DNA from: Schistocephalus solidus
Lineage: Eukaryota > Platyhelminthes > Cestoda > Diphyllobothriidea > Diphyllobothriidae
DNA: 64,000 nt
Assembly: GCA_017591395.1 (NCBI GenBank)
Contig: WEDG01001518.1
Coordinates: 310,001 to 374,000, forward strand
Reading direction: 5' to 3'
Both the position numbers and the translations under genes were made by a program. The notes beneath the pieces were generated by a model, which had not been told where the DNA came from, did not search any database, and saw only the letters and a list, made by a program, of their open reading frames with translations. Within the stretch, counting starts at the first letter, position 1. Every line of letters starts with the position of its first letter. Below, in pieces: positions 42,737 to 53,952 of this stretch.

Positions 42737-43628
42737 AGTTCAGTTTTATTAAGGGAAATATAGGCGTAGCCTTTGAGCTCCCTATTGATGTCAATGACAC
42801 TTCAAATTAAAAACGGCTGACATATAATGGACGTTGGTCAAAGGGTTATCTCCCCGTCACACTACAGGGCATCGGACAAACAATTATAAATAATATTACT
42901 CAAATCTAGGGAGTAGTGTGTTATATGGCGAAAATTGTTGTTGGCAATATGTTTCAGGAAATGTGTTAGGTTCTGATGTCGTGGTGGTACTGGTGGTGGC
43001 TGTACTGGTCAAACTTCCGCTTAAAAGTGTCAACGGATGGGGACATGATTATGCCCACAGGCAGAGCATTCCAGGCCTTAATAACTCTGTTGGAGAAGAA
43101 GAAGAAGAACCTTCTTGTGTCCAGTTTTGCACCTGTCACACGTAGTTTAATAGGATGTCCTCGCAAAGTAGTGGTAGTGGCCAGCTCAAAGAAGTCGCCA
43201 GATGCAAGGCAACAATCCTGACCCCGCAGCATGTGAAAGGCTTGTACTAGGTCGCTGCGTAGCTGTCTATAGTCCAGAGGAAACAGATCAAGATTGGACA
43301 ATCGTGTCTCGTAAGGCAGGCAGCTTTGACCTTGAACAAGCTTGGTTGCACGTCTTTTGACCTTCTCAAGGGTGTTGTGGTCTTTGACAGACCACGGTCT
43401 CCAGGCTTGTCTGGCAAATTCCAATTGTGGTCGCACGAACATCCCGAAGACCTTATTAAAGCACTCTTTGTCGAACTTTGCAAACGCTCGGTTAATTAGA
43501 TACCAGCTTGACATGACAGATTTTGCTACTTTTGAGCAATAGAACGATGGCTTCAGTGTGGGCGTGATCCATACTCCTAGATCTTTTTGAGCCTTTAACT
43601 CTGGTAGCGGTGTGTCGTCCAGATAGTA
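42737..43628 (-). mobile_element. CR1/Jockey-like LINE fragment nested in copy C
   Basis: About 890 bp on the minus strand, 5'-truncated. The frame 43514-42966 encodes the region after the RT of a CR1/Jockey-like LINE (FVRPQLEFARQAWRPWSVKD, then TLEKVKRRATKLVQG). The 3' end is 'taataaaactgaact'. The target 'aattc' is present on both sides (42732-42736 and 43629-43633), a short target-site duplication. It could be the same family as the element at 62-64 kb; not testable here because the parts do not overlap. Confidence 0.8.
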
Positions 43629-43633
43629 AATTC

Positions 43634-44040
43634 GTCCTTTGCCGCATCAGAGCTCGTCATTGGGGGAGCGTAGTCGCTTATTATGGTGGCGAACTGGTCT
43701 CCCCGAAGAGGCAGGCGGAGGCTCATCAGGCGATCATTGAAACCATGCGGCAGACACGGCAGACGTCCCATGATGTCGTTTCGGATGGCAAAGGCATCAC
43801 CAGCGTCGCGTCGCTCTGCAATTTGCCGGCCGCTCCAGAAGAAGGTGTAGCCGGCACCCACCTCCTCCAGCTGACCCTGCTCAGAGAATCGGGTCTCGCT
43901 GAGAGCAGCAATGTCCACCTTGTAGCGCGCCAGTTCCCGAGCGACTAGCGCCGTCCTCCGTTCCGGCTGGTTGCTCCTAGGATTGTCTAAAAGGGAACGA
44001 ACATTCCAGGCTGCTAGTGTGAGTGGACTCACCCGAGCAG
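43634..44040 (-). pseudogene. APE endonuclease of LINE copy C, N-terminal half
   Basis: The minus-strand frame reads [18 protein letters not shown], then [20 protein letters not shown] (catalytic SETR glutamate present), and is interrupted near 43634 by the nested fragment. Confidence 0.8.
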
Positions 44041-44335
44041 TTTTGTGTGGCGTTTGCACACGTGCTATTCAGCCATGTGACCACTGTCCCTACGCCCGCC
44101 TACTCTTATTTTACAAAGCAGCTCTGGAAAGCGCTGCTCGTTGAATTGATTTTTAGGCAGTTTGTGATGCCAGAATCCACATTCAGGTTCATTGTCCGTC
44201 AGTTTAGTCGCTGCGACGCCAATCGTCCTTGCAGACTGTCATCCTGCTCAAAGTCCCAGCAAGTCTTGAGACTTCCTCCCGCTGTTTCCATTTTTTTGTC
44301 ATTTAAACTGCTTATCCGCTCACTTTTTTCTGCAG

Positions 44336-44464
44336 GAAAACGTCGACACACTGGCGGATGAATTGGCTCGATTGACACGAGCGAATCGGGAGTTGAAGGA
44401 ACTTGTGAGCCAATCGCTACCGCCACCACAACCCTTGCCGACTGCTGCTACTAGCACCGACTAG
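44336..44464 (+). CDS. CCDC186: CCDC186 last exon and stop
   Basis: The acceptor is cttttttctgcag at 44335. It is 42 codons and a TAG stop at 44462. It opens ENVDTLADELARLTRANREL, which joins in phase 0 to the NITLK end of the previous exon and continues the conserved C-terminal helix. It then finishes in a Pro/Ala/Thr-rich tail not expected to be conserved. The six exons seen give about 465 residues. Human CCDC186 is about 900, so the N-terminal half lies left of 18.5 kb, probably outside the window. Confidence 0.85.
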   Translation, partial: ENVDTLADELARLTRANRELKELVSQSLPPPQPLPTAATSTD

Positions 44465-46640
44465 TCCTGCGCACTTTACTGATTTCGCCAGTTTGTCTTC
44501 TGTGTTACAAAGTCTTTCTCCACTCTCTGCCTCTCCGCGCTGGCCTGTGTGCCTGCATCTGTGAGGCTAACGTGTACATATCCGAGTTTTACGCAGATTT
44601 CACCCATAGTTGAGCGTAGAAGTTCTTTCTAGTCTTTCCCTCCTGGGTCTCTATCTTTCTTCCTTTTTCTTCTTTTATTTCTTATCTATCTTTACCGTCT
44701 TACGTCTTTTGTGCATAAAAGGATGTTTCTTAACATTATTTTTTGATGTCTTCACGTATCTTAAGCTAGTGTTGGCGGTGGGTGTGTCGAGGCGTTTCTC
44801 TGTTGTGGGTAATAACTAGTGCTCTTCCGTCTTCGAAGACTTTGCGGAACGAAGGGTTCATACGTAAGTAGAAATACAGTGCGCTTGCTTCAAGTCCTTT
44901 GACGCTGATTGGTCTGTAATCTGATAGTATTGTGTCACACTTTCTTACCACATATATTTTTGGATAATATAACACCGGTGCTCTACCTACGTACATTTCT
45001 TTCTACCTGAAGAGTTGAAAAAATTTAACTATACGTAGGAGATTGGGAATCTGAAAAAGGACGAAAAATGCCTGCTTTTATGAGGGCAGCTCATACAATG
45101 GTGAATCTCTGCTGTCTTCTGGTTTGCCAGGAGAGCTTTATACCGAACGGAACCTTTTCATTCCAAGACTCACACGAAATGACATACCTAATCAAATTTC
45201 ATTTTTCCGGTGATTGCATAAAATCCGATTCTAGTTTTCGTGTAATTCTACAGCACTCTACTGGGTCAATAAGTGGGTCTTGAAGTGTCCTCGTTCTCCC
45301 TGCGTGATCCCCGTTTGTGTTTTATCCGTATGCTCAGTTGCGAGCTGTAGATTTGGTTTGAGAAGCGATGTATGCTTGCTTTGGATATTAACTTAAATGA
45401 CACCTGTGGACTAACACAAGGGCAGTGTACGCGAAGCCCAAGAAAACGCTATTCCATGACCTGATCTACGCCAAAGTGTCGTTGGGAGTTAAAAACTTGT
45501 CGTCTGCAGCATTAATTGCGGTAATAATTCTCCCAAGTGCATAGGTCAGCTGAGATGTCAGTCGGTATTACGAGTGTATGAGGATGTGCTAGCGTTTAGA
45601 CTGGCCGACCGAATGTGATACATCACCTGTCAGGTGAGAGACGCCTTCTGCAACTGACTTGCTCTACCCCCAGTAACAGGGCTTCTTTGCACCAAAATTT
45701 GCGTTGACAACACCGCAGATGTACGCAAAGAAAGTTCCACACGTTTACCGATTGTGAGAGAAAAGAGAACCAGACCAACGCTGCGCGGACTTCCCTCAGC
45801 TTTTTACACTCGCGACCAGATGGAAGCCGGAGTGGTAAATAACGTCAGCCAACGAAAACTCGGATCTCCCGAATGAGAGTTGAGTTTTGAGTGATCGCAT
45901 CTTCATGCTGATTTATGTCATATTTCACTGGGTTGAGATGCTAGGTAATCAAGCTGGCATCGAGTGAAGTCAACGACGAGCACCTGTGCGATACACAGGA
46001 AGCGAATCTCAGTTTGGTCACTGTGTCCACACTTATCTCCAGTTGTCTTGACTTGGAGCACGGTACAGCTTCGAAAGTTGAGTGAGCAGTTTAGAGTACA
46101 TATATTTGCTCTTCTTATTCTGATTTTTTGAATGGATTCGAGGCTCAGAAAGCGCTTTACTGAGGAACAATGCATTTATTTTCTGTTATATTGAGGAAAT
46201 ACAAGCAATATTTATGGAAATTTGGAGGTTTTCGGATATCCAAGAAATGTTCTATGCTATTTAATATCAGTGAACCAAAGTTATTGTTTTCGTGCGTTGT
46301 GCTACAAAAGAGCACGAAAAGTTTAGAATAAATATTTTTTTAACCGGAAACTCTGAACTTAATTCAATTGAATTCACGTGAAGGCAAGTGTAAGGAATCA
46401 CATTTTTTTAAAGAGGTAACGTATTGTGCAAATGTTTAATTGTCCTTGAGCATATTACTTGTCGACGTTTGTTTTGGATGTTCGTTTTTCTCGGAAACGA
46501 GTTTTCCTGCTTGGGCGAGTTTACAAATATGACTCAAACGGCTATCTGCATTAGAAAGGAGATCCAAACACTCACTACATCAGTAAATGCTTTAAGAAAT
46601 ATGTTATTTTGTAGAATCTCAATTTATGGCCAATCACTTG
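44465..46640. other. CCDC186 3' UTR and spacer
   Basis: Pyrimidine-rich directly after the stop (44470-44760), then A+T-richer unique-looking sequence. An AATAAA occurs at 46329, far from the stop; I could not pick a poly(A) site with confidence. No other feature recognised. Confidence 0.4.
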
Positions 46641-46647
46641 AAAACTA

Positions 46648-46742
46648 CGAAAATCGTGAAGTCTTCACCGGTATTTCCAGAACACTCGGGAACCCATTGT
46701 AATCCAATACCAAAAATACCAATAAAGAATTTTGGCGGAAGG
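46648..46742. repeat. Direct repeat, left copy
   Basis: Shares 'caccggtatttcca', an 'attgtaatccaatacc' block and 'tttggcgga' with 47463-47565 at moderate divergence. Unknown family; the pair brackets a 0.8 kb segment. Confidence 0.5.
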
Positions 46743-46799
46743 GATTTTCTCCTTATATACCCAAAATGGTATGCTAAAGATTTCACCTGACCCGAAATC

Positions 46800-46975
46800 C
46801 GATCTTCCTGTCTCTGTCTTGACACCGTATTCAGACAGGTGAGGGAAGAGAGGGTGCGATAGCGGCAACGCAACTCTGCTATCACTTAAAATTAATCCAC
46901 GCGCAGGTCATCGTCTCTGCACCACCATACTGTGCAGCACACTGTGGATCTCGTCGAAATAGACGGTCTAACTTT
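46800..46975 (+). mobile_element. Decayed LINE/SINE tail
   Basis: Plus orientation: 'tatcacttaaaattaatcca' and 'gtggatctcgtcgaaataga' match the sense tail of the LINE family. Confidence 0.55.
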
Positions 46976-47462
46976 GGGTCAACCGGAGCTCTTAGAGCAC
47001 GCAACAGAGTCCCTTGCTTTGATTTATCCAATTATATGCGTGTGCACGCTTGTTCGGCTTCTTTTTCGCACCCCCATTTCGCTAAAGCGTAGATTATCAA
47101 ATTTGTTTCTGCAGCTCAAAAGTCTAGCTCGCTTCTTGGCATCTCCGCAGCCATTAATCATTGCCCGAACGTGCGAGCTGTTTGCACTATTGTGCGTACA
47201 GCCTATGCAATCAGGTGTCGATACCCTAGTTAAGACAGGGCAGGACAGGCCCCATCAGTTGTGGGCTGCAATCCTTTACGAAGGTGGAGCCATGTTGGTT
47301 TTCGCTTCAATCAAGTCTTCCTTAGCAGTAATAAAAGCTCTGGAGTCGTTAAACGTAGCTTTTGACATGAATGTAGGGCATTTTACAGTCAAAGCAGAAT
47401 GCTACATAAATTTTGGTGCTTCAACTCCCACAGTTCTAATCGGTAGGACTACTGTGAGATCA

Positions 47463-47565
47463 CTTGGAAACAATGAAAATCACCGGTATTTCCAATAGGC
47501 TCTGCAACTCATTATAATCTAATACTAAAAAAACCAACAAAGAAATTTGGCAGAAGTAAAATTCT
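47463..47565. repeat. Direct repeat, right copy
   Basis: Partner of 46648-46742. The plus-strand ORF at 46932-47498 runs from the LINE tail into this repeat. Confidence 0.5.
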
Positions 47566-48690
47566 CTTAAGCGTTATATTAAAAATGTCAATTAACAATT
47601 ATGTTTTAGTTAGAGAAAATTGGGGTGAATTTTAATGGTTTCGGAATTTGCCGCTTTTCTAAAAAGTTGGAATTTCTAAGCAAAATAATATTAATTTTAA
47701 TACTCCCTTTAAGTTTTAAATTCACCTAAGGTTGTACATTATTTCCCAACTTCAGTACATTCGTTGGCGCCGATTTGCTAGTAATTAGCAATGTTTCGTA
47801 AATTTCGGCTTTTTTCACGAGATAGGTCACACACTGTACATGAGTGCAAGAAGAGCAGACTGTTGTTCACAAGTCCTTCCATTTCTATCGGCGTTCCCTG
47901 CAGTTAATCACTGCTCTATGAGTAATAATAACCCTTATCAAATCTGACAAAGGAAACCTTGCCGAGCAGTTCCAGAACTACCGCCTACGAAAGCCGCCAT
48001 GATGGCCTTGTGAGTGGATACGGCTTCTCATTCTAGCATACGTTCGCTGATTTTTGCATAAAACTCCTAGCCGTTTAACAATCTGTTGATAATCCCAGAA
48101 CCAAATATAAGATATCCGCGTCCCTTTTCATCTGTAACTTACCATCTGTTATTTTCTCCCCGAGTCAGGCTCACCACACTAATTTTAAATTATGAAGTCA
48201 AGTTAAATGCTGCTCAGTCAGCAATGGCTCTGATCTGATGCGCTACCGATGAGGTCCGATTGACGTCCTCCGCTTTGTACACTTTTGGCCATGTGCGCCA
48301 GTACTTACGCGTCCGAAATTCTTTTTAAGTCAGACAAAAGGCAAGTTGCTGAATCAATCGCCTCAATAGTCTTTGCGATCAATTGATCCGCGAAGAGGCC
48401 TTCTTCTCGGTGCCGATATCATTTAGAAAACGAGGGTCCTTTATTCACAGTGCTGCACATCGAACGTGCTTTCGGAGAAGGTTTGGGTTAACTGAGCTGC
48501 CACCCCTATCCTCTTGTAGTGTTAAAATCCTGGCCAAGTGTAAGCTGTGACCAGGTGGTGTGTGGCACGGAGGCCCAGGCTGTGTCGGCTTCAATCCGAG
48601 CTGCCAGTCATATCCTCTTGTTTCTTCAACCAGCACATCTCATCGAGGGAAGCATGATCCTCAGCTCCTTCTCCGTGTGGCTCCTCTGCT
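47566..48690. other. Intergenic, nothing recognised
   Basis: A+T-rich at the start. A short direct repeat around 'atcctcttgt' (48510 and 48613). No coding or RNA signal that I can support. Confidence 0.4.
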
Positions 48691-48860
48691 GCATGTGTGA
48701 TCTGAGCCCGAGACTATTACGGTGCGCTAAGTGCCGTGACTTTGAAGGTTATCAGTGACAATTACATTCAGACGTCGCATTCAGTCCAATGTGTGTTTGT
48801 GCGCAGTGGCCGACTGATGGTCTGAAAGTCAGGCTGCACTGGTTCCTTCATAAATGACCT
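48690..48860 (+). mobile_element. LINE 3' UTR fragment, plus
   Basis: Degenerate match to the sense 3' UTR ('ggtgcgctaagtgccgtgac', 'ccaatgtgtgtttgtg'). Confidence 0.5.
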
Positions 48861-49122
48861 CTGGCACTCTCACACATGCGAGATGTGAGCAACTTAACCC
48901 CTTTTGTACGAAATCCGGATGCTTAGGTATGGGGGCCAGATCGTGTACTCGGCACGCGTAGACGAGACCATTAGATAGATCAACAGCTGCGCCCATTTCT
49001 CGCACTAGTCAACTGACTGGCTCGGACGGTGGCTGGTATCTGGAAATGGGAAAAGAGCGTGAGGTGGACGACTTAATGCATTTTGCTCCCTATGAACAAT
49101 TTGACACGCTTGTAGCTATCGA

Positions 49123-49525
49123 CAGTTCGACCGTCGTAGTCCGACGATGTCCACCGTATGCTCCATGGAAGGGTGGTGCAGGGACGGTGACTTGCGCGTG
49201 AATTAGTTTTAAGTGATAGTAGCCTTGCGCTGCAGCTACCGCACTCTCTCCTCCTCCCCCACCTGAGCCCGGTGTCAAGACAGAGTCAAGAAGACCGGAG
49301 ATGGGAGAGGGCGCAGGTGGCTGGCGCGGCCGGAGCCGCCCCTGGGCGTGCCACCACACCTGGCTCGGATCCCACAGAGTAGGAGTGCCATAAAGGTCAC
49401 ATTAAGAAGGAGCCATTACAACCTGACTCTCAGTACGCCAGTCAGCCACTCCAAACAAAACACACATTGGGCTGACCACGCGGTCCGAGTTATCCCGTCA
49501 GTTGGCAACCTTCCAAGCCACGGTG
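49123..49525 (-). mobile_element. LINE 3' UTR fragment, well preserved
   Basis: Nearly identical to 37965-38365 across its length, from the terminus 'gacagttcgaccgtcgtagt' to 'ccttccaagccacgg'. A young 5'-truncated insertion. Confidence 0.75.
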
Positions 49526-49534
49526 TAGCTATCA

Positions 49535-49650
49535 CAGTGTGTTAAAAGCCGTAACTTTGAGGATTGCCATCTGACGGGATAACTCGGGCAGCGTGGTCAA
49601 CCTATTGTGTTTTTGGAGTGGCTGACTGGTGGACTGGGAGTTAAGTAACC
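49535..49650 (+). mobile_element. LINE 3' UTR fragment, opposite orientation
   Basis: Reads 'gggataactcgggcagcgtg' and 'tggctgactggtggactggg' in sense, facing the fragment at 49123-49525, so the two form an inverted pair. Confidence 0.55.
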
Positions 49651-49659
49651 CAAATTCCT

Positions 49660-50390
49660 TTAAATTATGACGGTAACACGTCTCCTGGTTAAAGAAAAGC
49701 TTCCGGTATCGCGATCCTTCGCACAGCGACCCATACCTAAGGCCCTTGGCTTCCGTAGAGGTAATTATCGAACCCAGTGAAAAGTAAATATATTTAAATG
49801 TGATAGTACACAAAATTTCATAGCAGGAAATCGTCAACAGATTTCTAAGCTGCATAGAACAGGACTTTCAGGACAGACGGGCTAATCATTTTGTCGCTAA
49901 TTCAAACTTCTGACACGCCTAAACGTCTACTCAACATATTTATATTGCATGTAAACAAGGGAATTATCAGCACACCAGCTACAACCTCCCACCCTTATAG
50001 TTAGGAAAATTAAACTATAACTGAAATACTATTTTAATCTTCCATCATATACAATCCTTCTAAGACAGGACTAACAATGTGGACTAATTAGTCAAAAGAA
50101 GCATAACAAGAAGAATGCTTGTGTGTATATGTGCATGGTGTGAGAGTAATGACCATGGGGTCAGTAAACGTCATTTGCAACTGCTTGCTCATGGGAACAT
50201 AACGCCCGTCGACCGCATATAACCAGTAAAAAATGAAGGCACAGAACCGATAAAACCCAAAGAACATACGCTCACGTAGTATCAGTTATGTACGTGGCTA
50301 ATGAGCGGTATTGGTGGTGGTTGTTGTAAAGTGATGGAGCCGGGAGGAAGAAGAGGAAACGAAGAGAGGGGAGGATGTGGAGGAAGATGA
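49660..50390. other. Spacer between the convergent genes
   Basis: No recognised feature. Probably includes the CNPPD1 3' flank. Confidence 0.4.
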
Positions 50391-50535
50391 GAAGGAGAAG
50401 GAGGAGGAGGATGAGGAGAGGAGGAGGAGAGGAGGAGGAGGAGGAGGAGGAGGAGGAGGAGGAGGAGGAGGAGGAGGAGGAGGAGGAGGAGGAGGAGGAG
50501 GAGGAGGAGGAGGAGGAGGAGGAGGAGGAGGAGGA
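50391..50535. repeat. (GGA)n microsatellite
   Basis: Almost pure GGA/GAG triplets for about 140 bp, lying just beyond the CNPPD1 stop, so (TCC)n in its 3' UTR. Poly-Glu and poly-Leu ORFs across it are artefacts. Confidence 0.95.
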
Positions 50536-50557
50536 ACAAGAAGAGAATAAGAGGGAC

Positions 50558-50923
50558 TTAGCTTACACCAACAGGAGGCAAAAGAAACGCTTCATGTTGG
50601 CAACGAGACAGGGTCTGTGAGGCAAATGTAGAAGAATGGTGGGAAGAGGTCGATCCACAATGACAGAGGACTTCGAGGATGGTGAACTCGTCGGACAAGG
50701 AACTGTTTGGCATAGATGGCTGGTGCTGGAGTGCAAAATTTGGATAGTTTTGGCTGATGTCGGTGCGGCAACCGACAACGGCTGACAATTGCGAGGTCAC
50801 GAGACGAGCAGAGGTGGTCAGCTGGTCAAAATAGTTGCGCGGATCAGATGAAGGGCCGGTGACGATAGTAGAACTTGGTGGCTGTGAAACAGCCAAGAAA
50901 GCCGCTGCAAAGACGGTTACCGC
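50558..50923 (-). CDS. CNPPD1: CNPPD1 last exon
   Basis: The acceptor is cttgattccag on the minus strand (50924). It opens in phase 0 with AVTVFAAAFLAVSQPPSS, a hydrophobic run matching the position of the predicted membrane segment that follows the cyclin fold in CNPPD1. It then gives a Ser/Pro-rich tail ending PPVGVS-stop (TAA at 50560-50558). The tail itself is not recognisable. Assignment depends on the two upstream exons and on order and strand. Confidence 0.6.
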   Translation of the reverse strand, partial: AVTVFAAAFLAVSQPPSSTIVTGPSSDPRNYFDQLTTSARLVTSQLSAVVGCRTDISQNYPNFALQHQPSMPNSSLSDEFTILEVLCHCGSTSSHHSSTFASQTLSRCQHEAFLLPPVGVS

Positions 50924-51209
50924 CTGGAATCAAGAAAGAAAAATAACTTCGGCATGAAATAACTCTATACGGAAACAAGATAAGCTGCTGTTGATGCATG
51001 CCAATCAAAATTCTAAAACAGTTGTTTAGTAAGGTAAAAGATGGCTAAAATAATAACCAGTAGACCCAGACAGACAATAAGAAACAAAACAGGTGCCACC
51101 CGCGAACCCTTTCGACAACTCTGAAGGAGCTCCACTAGGACTTGAAATGCAGTCAACTCAATGAAGCAACAGAAAGGTGAGATGACGCATAACCAAGTTG
51201 AGACCACAC

Positions 51210-51365
51210 CTGATAGATTTGGACGATATGGTCATAGTGGAGACTGAAAGGACTACTTATAGCTGATTGAAATAATTCCTTATACCACCGCACCGCAGTA
51301 AAATTTAGTCGATCAATTAAGGCGCAAGTGCTAATGCTCACGAATTCATCCGTATCCGTCGTCAT
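51210..51365 (-). CDS. CNPPD1: CNPPD1 probable exon, start uncertain
   Basis: An open minus-strand segment (DEFVSISTCALIDRLNFTAV, then WYKELFQ) ending IVQIYQ at a CAG|gtgtgg donor (51209). Its phase-0 end fits the next exon. The acceptor is unclear: gcgcag at about 51404 would not keep phase with the previous exon. The neighbouring frame 51207-51013 contains a strong membrane helix (VLFLIVCLGLLVIILAIFYL) and is an alternative exon. Confidence 0.4.
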
Positions 51366-51509
51366 TGCACCGCAGTGTTTACATGCTGCGCAAACGAAAG
51401 CGAGGTTGGACAGTTACTGTCCACTTCCCGTTGGACAAAAGCTGTAAAGCTATAACAGAATGCAGTGCTTAGTTGAAGTTTGCGGTTTGAAGTTTACTTA
51501 ACACCTCAC

Positions 51510-51856
51510 CTTTGCTAGAGGCCACCTCGGATTAAGTGCACTGGGAAAATGACAGTTGCCAGTTGTCCTTGACTTTGTGCAGGCCTCTGGAATGCTCATC
51601 GGGCTAACATTGCCACTCTCATAAGCAGTTGAGGGTCTGTTGCTCGAATGCATGTGATAGGTTTTGATTGAGAGGTATCGGGCCACAAACGTGGCAAACT
51701 CTGCTTTGACACAAAGAGGCACCAATCGAGCGAGTACAGAAATCGGACCTCCAGACGATTTAGGGACTTCAGTTCGAGATTGAATTCCGTCGCCCAGTCG
51801 ACGTTACAGAATGCCTCTTCAGTATCGGTGTCATGAAGGTACTTAGAAGCCACCAT
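51510..51856 (-). CDS. CNPPD1: CNPPD1 exon, cyclin fold, with a frame break
   Basis: The acceptor is cttgtttcag (51857) and the donor is AAAG|gtgagg (51509). It reads MVASKYLHDTDTEEAFCNVD and SLNRLEVRFLYSLDWCLFV, the signature of the cyclin/PHO80-like fold of CNPPD1: an 'ASKYL' helix, then 'LN-LE-FL---DW-L'. After LFV the frame must shift by one base (about 51705) to continue KAEFATFVARYLSIKTYHMH to the donor. The protein is a predicted membrane-anchored cyclin-box protein of poorly known role. Confidence 0.8.
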
Positions 51857-53201
51857 CTGAAACAAGTTGAGAGGGTCGAAGTTTTTAAAAGAAAAATCAC
51901 TTAACATGAATGCGAATTACCGGCGGGAATGATGTCCGTGTCATAAAGAAAGGTCACCATGAGAGGGACGCCTTTTAGCGTTCAAAATGCAACATCAAGA
52001 AACGTAACCTCCTAATTACCTTTTCCATAGGTTTTAAGGTATGGTGTTAAATTTGCAGAACAGCCTGCGAAGGAAATAACATCCCAGTTTTCAATTTGTA
52101 TCACTCTTGAAAAATGTATCCCCGAACACAAATGTTTGCACAAGAACATGAGCAGAACAAGGCATAAATTTCATTCGGACAGTCGTCTGAGCTTCGAGCA
52201 AAACCCTTTTGCAGATAACAAAGTTCCTAAACGTTAAAGTCGAGGGAATCGGCGGCTGGTATTATTGAAATGCATAAATTGCAGTAAATCGCGTTTCCAA
52301 CGTATATAAAACGAAAAAAACTACATTTCATTTAAGAAAATGGCACCAGTTTTGAAAATACAAGCGCAGAGTATTAGAGAATGTATTGAAGGTGGTGTAG
52401 GCGGTTCCGGGAGATCGTTGACCGTAAAACTCTCACGGACGCATTTCATATAAGACGGGCGAAACTGACTGCTAAGCTTTTCGCTGTGACACGTGTGGTT
52501 GAATAAAGATTGAGAAAGCTGGCAAATATTTGCACCAGAGATTTTAAAAAATTGACGGACAACTGTGACGACAACAAAGAACTCAAAGAGCTAGGATAAT
52601 GCAGGCACTCTAAAAGTCGTAGTTTGGAAAAATTTTCAACTTAAGCCTCGGCAATTAGAGCCAGGTTCCAAACACCCCTTCGTAGTGAGGCCTCACGAAA
52701 ATCATCACTTACGTGATATTTGGGTGAGTGAAATTTGAGGAATATGTATACGGAGACCGACATATGAGCAGCAGAAGAAAGGAGAGAAACATTCGGTGAG
52801 CCAATGCAATTACATCAGTTACGAGTCGTACTGATCCAAGCATTATCCACTAGAACCTGATGGACTAATGAGAAGAAAGATCTGTAGCATGCGAGTCATT
52901 ACGCCTTCACCAGACGGTGGTGGTCATAGAGTTCGGCACAGGAACTATTTAGGCACGTTCTCAAACTTTTTGGCAGCTTTAAAAGTCAGAGAAATATCTT
53001 TCTAACCTCCGAAAAATGTGTGACTTACTTCTTTATCTGTTAGTAAACTGTCAGAAAGTACCAGCCCCTGTGGTGAAAGGTTAGTTTGTGAACTGAACAG
53101 CCTAGTAAACGACTGATGTCTAACTTCTAACCGATAATAGTGACGAGTTAAGGTATCCTGGCCAAAGCTCAGAATCTAGATAAAAGATAGACAACACAGA
53201 C
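51857..53201 (-). other. CNPPD1 intron
   Basis: 1.35 kb, phase 0, between IVAT and MVASKYL. No element recognised. Confidence 0.7.
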
Positions 53202-53328
53202 CGTTGCAACGATGAGAAGTTCAGTTGCGGTAATTTCTGAGAAGAGCCGTGGTTTCGGGTTCAGATTTTTGAATTTCTCCACGAAGATTAGAGCTGTCAC
53301 TAGAGTGGCGGGCGAGACTTTACTGCAC
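53202..53328 (-). CDS. CNPPD1: CNPPD1 exon, start of cyclin fold
   Basis: The acceptor is ttcctatag (53329) and the donor is ACG|gtctgt (53201). One leading base plus 42 codons, phase 0 at the end. It reads CSKVSPATLVTALIFVEKFK then FSEITATELLIVAT. Joined in frame to the next exon it gives the continuous helix LLIVAT-MVASKYL that CNPPD1 proteins show. Upstream exons with the N-terminus were not found with confidence. Confidence 0.8.
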
Positions 53329-53950
53329 CTATAGGAATTACGGTTTGTGCACATAGTTGTATTACCTAATAAATTCAGAGAGTGAGTATAGATCCAGAGT
53401 TCCAAGCTGCCGTTTAGTTGCCGAGTTCACCAGTCTGAGTATTGTATCTAGGAGGAAAAAATGACTGGTGAATAAAATGGAATTTCTTGTGGAGATATCC
53501 AAATTTCCGATCAGGTGCTTAAAGGCTCAACTGGCCGTACGGAGTGATTGCCCCTAGTACAAAAAACGTTCAACGCTTCCAATCAGTCCAGCATGTGGCA
53601 CCCTAGTCACGGTTCGGAGTGGCAATATGTTAGACTTACAGATCACACGCGTGAGACCAAAACTTCGGCATTACCACAAGGGATAATGACCCGGACACTG
53701 GCGATTCTTGTGTTTGCGACCTTGTCCACAAGTTAGGACCCCTTTAACTGGCATCACAACCCATGGTCATTCAATGACTAACTCGCTTGTCCCATTACCT
53801 AGCTGATTTACGAATATAGACCGGCATAAGCAAGTACCGCGGCAAACAGCATTTTCCACTGTACCGGAGACAATTCATCAAATGCGCATTCCTAGCTGAA
53901 TATAAGGGATTAAATACTTATGGTAGTGCCAATGCTGACACAGCATAAGC
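53329..53950. other. Nothing recognised
   Basis: Expected to hold CNPPD1 intron or 5' exons. No convincing candidate. Confidence 0.35.
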
Positions 53951-53952
53951 TG

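Larger units (their letters stand above)
39451..44040 (-). mobile_element. LINE copy C, 5'-truncated, split by a nested insertion
   Basis: Order on the minus strand: endonuclease start (44040-43634), nested CR1-like fragment (43628-42737), rest of endonuclease (42730-42347), linker (42289-41906), RT (41905-40181), fingers (40174-39521), 3' UTR. It starts exactly where the family sequence shared with copy A (…cacccgagcag) stops, so it lacks the leader. Best preserved RT and finger region in the window. Confidence 0.88.
35465..44335 (+). other. CCDC186 last intron, 8.9 kb, filled by LINE copies
   Basis: From 36370 onward it is nearly all LINE family material: tail fragments, an inverted finger module (37204-37965), a modular 3' UTR and copy C. 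In 35465-36370 I see no recognised element. All full-length LINE coding lies antisense to the gene. Confidence 0.75.

Noticed and set aside
46932..47498. 188-codon plus-strand ORF as a gene
   Set aside because: It starts inside a decayed LINE tail and ends in a repeat; no domain or splice support.
50375..50620. Poly-Glu ORF and the opposite poly-Leu ORF
   Set aside because: Simple translation of a (GGA)n microsatellite.
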